A DNA stretch of 39,410 nt. It comes from Lautropia sp. Lineage in GTDB: Bacteria; Pseudomonadota; Gammaproteobacteria; Burkholderiales; Burkholderiaceae_E. The stretch is taken from contig JAUNLD010000024.1 in the NCBI GenBank assembly GCA_030532425.1, positions 1 through 39,410 of the forward strand, given 5' to 3'. The position numbers were made by a program, and so were the translations under genes. This document shows, one piece after another, positions 35,991-39,410 of this stretch. Positions within the stretch are counted from its first letter, which is position 1, and each line of letters starts with the position of its first letter. The notes beneath the pieces are model-generated. The model worked only from the letters and a program-made list of their open reading frames with translations. It did not search any database and was not told where the DNA came from.

Positions 35991-36004
35991 CCGGATCGAT
36001 CCGG
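35991..36004. promoter_or_regulatory. 14-base perfect palindrome between the S41 cassettes
   Basis: CCGGATCGATCCGG is perfectly self-complementary and lies in the 259-base gap between the lipoprotein gene and the second S41 protease, about 130 bases before its start. It may be an operator; no convincing promoter hexamers could be fixed next to it. Confidence 0.3.
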
Positions 36005-36136
36005 TAAGCTTTCCTGTTTCCATATTGCGGGGCGCGCAGGCCGGCATGGCCGTGCGTGCCCTGCCCATGCCCGGCATGGGGCGCCCCGGGGCGTGTTCAA
36101 CCCCGGCGCCGCACAGAACAAGAAAGGAGAGCGAGC

Positions 36137-37750
36137 ATGCAGAAAGGGAGGCACGCGCTGCGTCGTGCAGCGATGAGGGGCCGTCTGTCGATGGCCGGCC
36201 TGTTGGTGGGCCTGGCCGCCTGTGGCGGCGGGGGCGGCGATGGCGCACCGCCTGCGGGCACCGGTGGGGACGTGGCATCGCTGGCCAACCGGTGTGCGCC
36301 CGACAACCCCTTTGCGCGCAATGCCCAGGGGGCGCTGCCGGCCTCGCTGCGTGAAGGCACGCGTACCGACGAACTTCGTTTCATGCGGGCCTACATGAAG
36401 GAGGTTTATCTGTGGCCTGACGAGATGCCCTCCCTCGATCCGCAGACGCCAGCCTTTCAGCAGACGCCTTTTGCGCAGGGGATGACGGCATTTTTCACGG
36501 GATCGCTCAGCCCGACGCTGACCCCGGGCGGCCAGCGTCGTGACCGCTTCAGTGAGCTGGTGAGCACCGAGTACTGGAAAGCCGTGGCAGAGGCCGGTCG
36601 CGCGCAGAACTTTGGCGTCGAGTTTGTGGAGCTCACGCCCCAGGCCCCCTGGGACATCCGGGCAGCGCTGGTGCACACGGGCAGCCCGGCGGCCAGGGCC
36701 GGGGTGTTGCGGGGTGAACGCCTGCGGGAGATCGAGACGGCCGACGGCCGTCGCATCGACGTGGTGCAGGCCAGCGGGCAGGCCGATCTCGTACTGATTG
36801 GCCAGCTGATCCATCACACCGTCGCCGCCGGGCGGCGTGTCGTCATGGTGTTCGAGAAGGCCGATGGTTCGCCACGCCGCGTGAGCCTGACCTCGACAGA
36901 GTATGAGGAGCCGCCGATTTCTGCGATGCAGGTGCTCACGGCAGCCGATGGGGCCAGGGTCGGCTATGTGTTCATCAATGGCTTCAACCTGCCGCTGGAA
37001 GACGCGATGCAGAAGGCCTTCACCGAGCTGAAGGCCCAGCGCGTCCAGGATCTGGTGGTCGATCTGCGCTATAACGGTGGCGGCTACGCCTATCAGGCAT
37101 CCCAGCTGGCCTACATGGTGGCCGGTGCTGCCCGGACGAAGGACAAGGTCTTCGAGCAGCTCCGCTACAACAGCAGGCGGCAGGCCGAAACCAGCGCCGA
37201 CCAGAGCCGTTTTCCGTTCGTGCCCGTCACCTCGGGGACCGCCGGTACCGGCACCACGGCAGGCAGGCCGCTGCCCAGTCTCGACCTGAAGCGGGTTTAT
37301 GTGCTGACCGGGCCGGGCAGCTGTTCGTCGAGCGAAGCCTTCATCAATGGGCTGCGTGGCATCGATGTGGAGGTGGTGACGATTGGGGGCACCACCTGCG
37401 GCAAGCCCTTTGGCACCACACCGCGAGAAAACTGCGGGCTGACCTACCTGCCGATCGAAACGACCGCATACAACAACAAGGGGCAGGGGGATTATGTGGA
37501 TGGCATCGAGCCCACCTGCAAGGTGGCCGACGTCTTCGGCAAGGGCACGCACACGCTGGGGGATCCGAAAGAGCGCCTGCTGAGCATGGCGCTGCTGCAC
37601 CGCCAGACCGGCGCGTGTGGGGCCGCCACGGCGGATGCGGCCGCGAAGAAGGGGCTGGGGGATGGGGCTGAGCAGGGGACGGCCGGCGGCGAAGGCTGGC
37701 TGATCCGGCCGCCGATCCGGCAGCTCAAGATCGGGCAGCCGGGGGGGTGA
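36137..37750 (+). CDS. S41-family peptidase, lipoprotein (copy 2)
   Basis: This paralogue of the protease at 33749-35299 (537 residues) has the same order of parts. There is a lipobox LAAC followed by GGGGGDG, a helical part (FMRAYMKEVYLWPDEMPSLD), a PDZ domain (TGSPAARAGVLRGERLREIE) and an S41 domain. The probable Ser399 is in SCSSSEAFINGLRG and Lys423 in TTCGKPFG. The two proteins share long near-identical blocks such as VTSGTAGTGT.AGRPLP and LKRVYVLTG. The ATG at 36137 follows AAGGAGAGCGAGC. A Gly/Ala-rich tail extends past the conserved end. The pair probably arose by local duplication. Confidence 0.9.
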   Translation: MQKGRHALRRAAMRGRLSMAGLLVGLAACGGGGGDGAPPAGTGGDVASLANRCAPDNPFARNAQGALPASLREGTRTDELRFMRAYMKEVYLWPDEMPSLDPQTPAFQQTPFAQGMTAFFTGSLSPTLTPGGQRRDRFSELVSTEYWKAVAEAGRAQNFGVEFVELTPQAPWDIRAALVHTGSPAARAGVLRGERLREIETADGRRIDVVQASGQADLVLIGQLIHHTVAAGRRVVMVFEKADGSPRRVSLTSTEYEEPPISAMQVLTAADGARVGYVFINGFNLPLEDAMQKAFTELKAQRVQDLVVDLRYNGGGYAYQASQLAYMVAGAARTKDKVFEQLRYNSRRQAETSADQSRFPFVPVTSGTAGTGTTAGRPLPSLDLKRVYVLTGPGSCSSSEAFINGLRGIDVEVVTIGGTTCGKPFGTTPRENCGLTYLPIETTAYNNKGQGDYVDGIEPTCKVADVFGKGTHTLGDPKERLLSMALLHRQTGACGAATADAAAKKGLGDGAEQGTAGGEGWLIRPPIRQLKIGQPGG

Positions 37751-37854
37751 AGCGATTCTGCCCGCGGGTCGGGCAGGAATGCGATAATCACAGGTTGACC
37801 TTCAATCAATTTCCTGGAAACACCGGACGACGGCGCACCAAGGCGCCGCTGCAC

Positions 37855-39410
<1,556 letters not shown>

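Noticed and set aside
37758-37776. Hairpin CTGCCCG-N5-CGGGCAG after the second S41 gene as terminator
   Set aside because: The stem is short and no T-run follows, so termination cannot be supported.
37795-37809. FNR/Anr-like site TTGAC-N5-ATCAA before ettA
   Set aside because: The spacer is five bases instead of four and one half site deviates; ettA is not an expected anaerobic target.

Overview
The window is chromosomal DNA from a high-GC, facultatively denitrifying or nitrate-respiring proteobacterium. The protein sequences, the block tRNA-Pro / ispB / rplU-rpmA-obg-proB and the nar-narXL arrangement fit a betaproteobacterium of the order Burkholderiales; the genus cannot be fixed from the sequence alone. 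Gene density is high. There are no insertion sequences, phage genes or CRISPR arrays, so this is core or long-resident DNA.

Region 1 (1-5957, + strand) is nitrate respiration: the 3' end of narH, then narJ and narI, a PpiC-type peptidyl-prolyl isomerase gene whose frame is broken by one base, and the sensor/regulator pair narX-narL. Region 2 (6060-11833, - strand) is an allantoin utilisation operon, read from right to left: NCS1 permease, allantoin/hydantoin racemase, PuuE-type allantoinase, allantoate amidohydrolase, and an M20 hydrolase with an unusual metal-site motif. Region 3 (12002-16303, - strand) is molybdenum supply: modA-modB-modC behind a well-matching ModE operator, and the regulator modE. 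Between modC and modE lie an O6-methylguanine-DNA methyltransferase gene and the collapsed remains of an Ada/AlkA fusion gene. Regions 1 and 3 fit together because nitrate reductase needs the molybdenum cofactor.

Region 4 (16557-22006, + strand) holds pirin, a YcaC-like isochorismatase-family hydrolase, a YtcJ-like amidohydrolase with a Cys/His-rich tail, and an MFS exporter. A perfect palindrome lies before pirin. Region 5 (22033-26225) is metal and vitamin uptake: a cobalamin riboswitch leads into btuB on the + strand. A secreted beta-propeller protein with a Fur-box-like promoter converges on it from the - strand.

Region 6 (26393-31567) is housekeeping: tRNA-Pro(CGG) with terminator, ispB (probable TTG start), a strong sigma-70 promoter, rplU, rpmA, obg and proB. 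Region 7 (31913-37750, + strand) has a GMC oxidoreductase and two paralogous S41-family lipoprotein proteases. The first protease overlaps a small Cys-containing lipoprotein gene by ATGA. The window ends inside ettA (ABC-F translation factor). The least explained items are the S41/lipoprotein cassette, the Fur-box beta-propeller gene, the altered M20 hydrolase and the Ada/AlkA relic.
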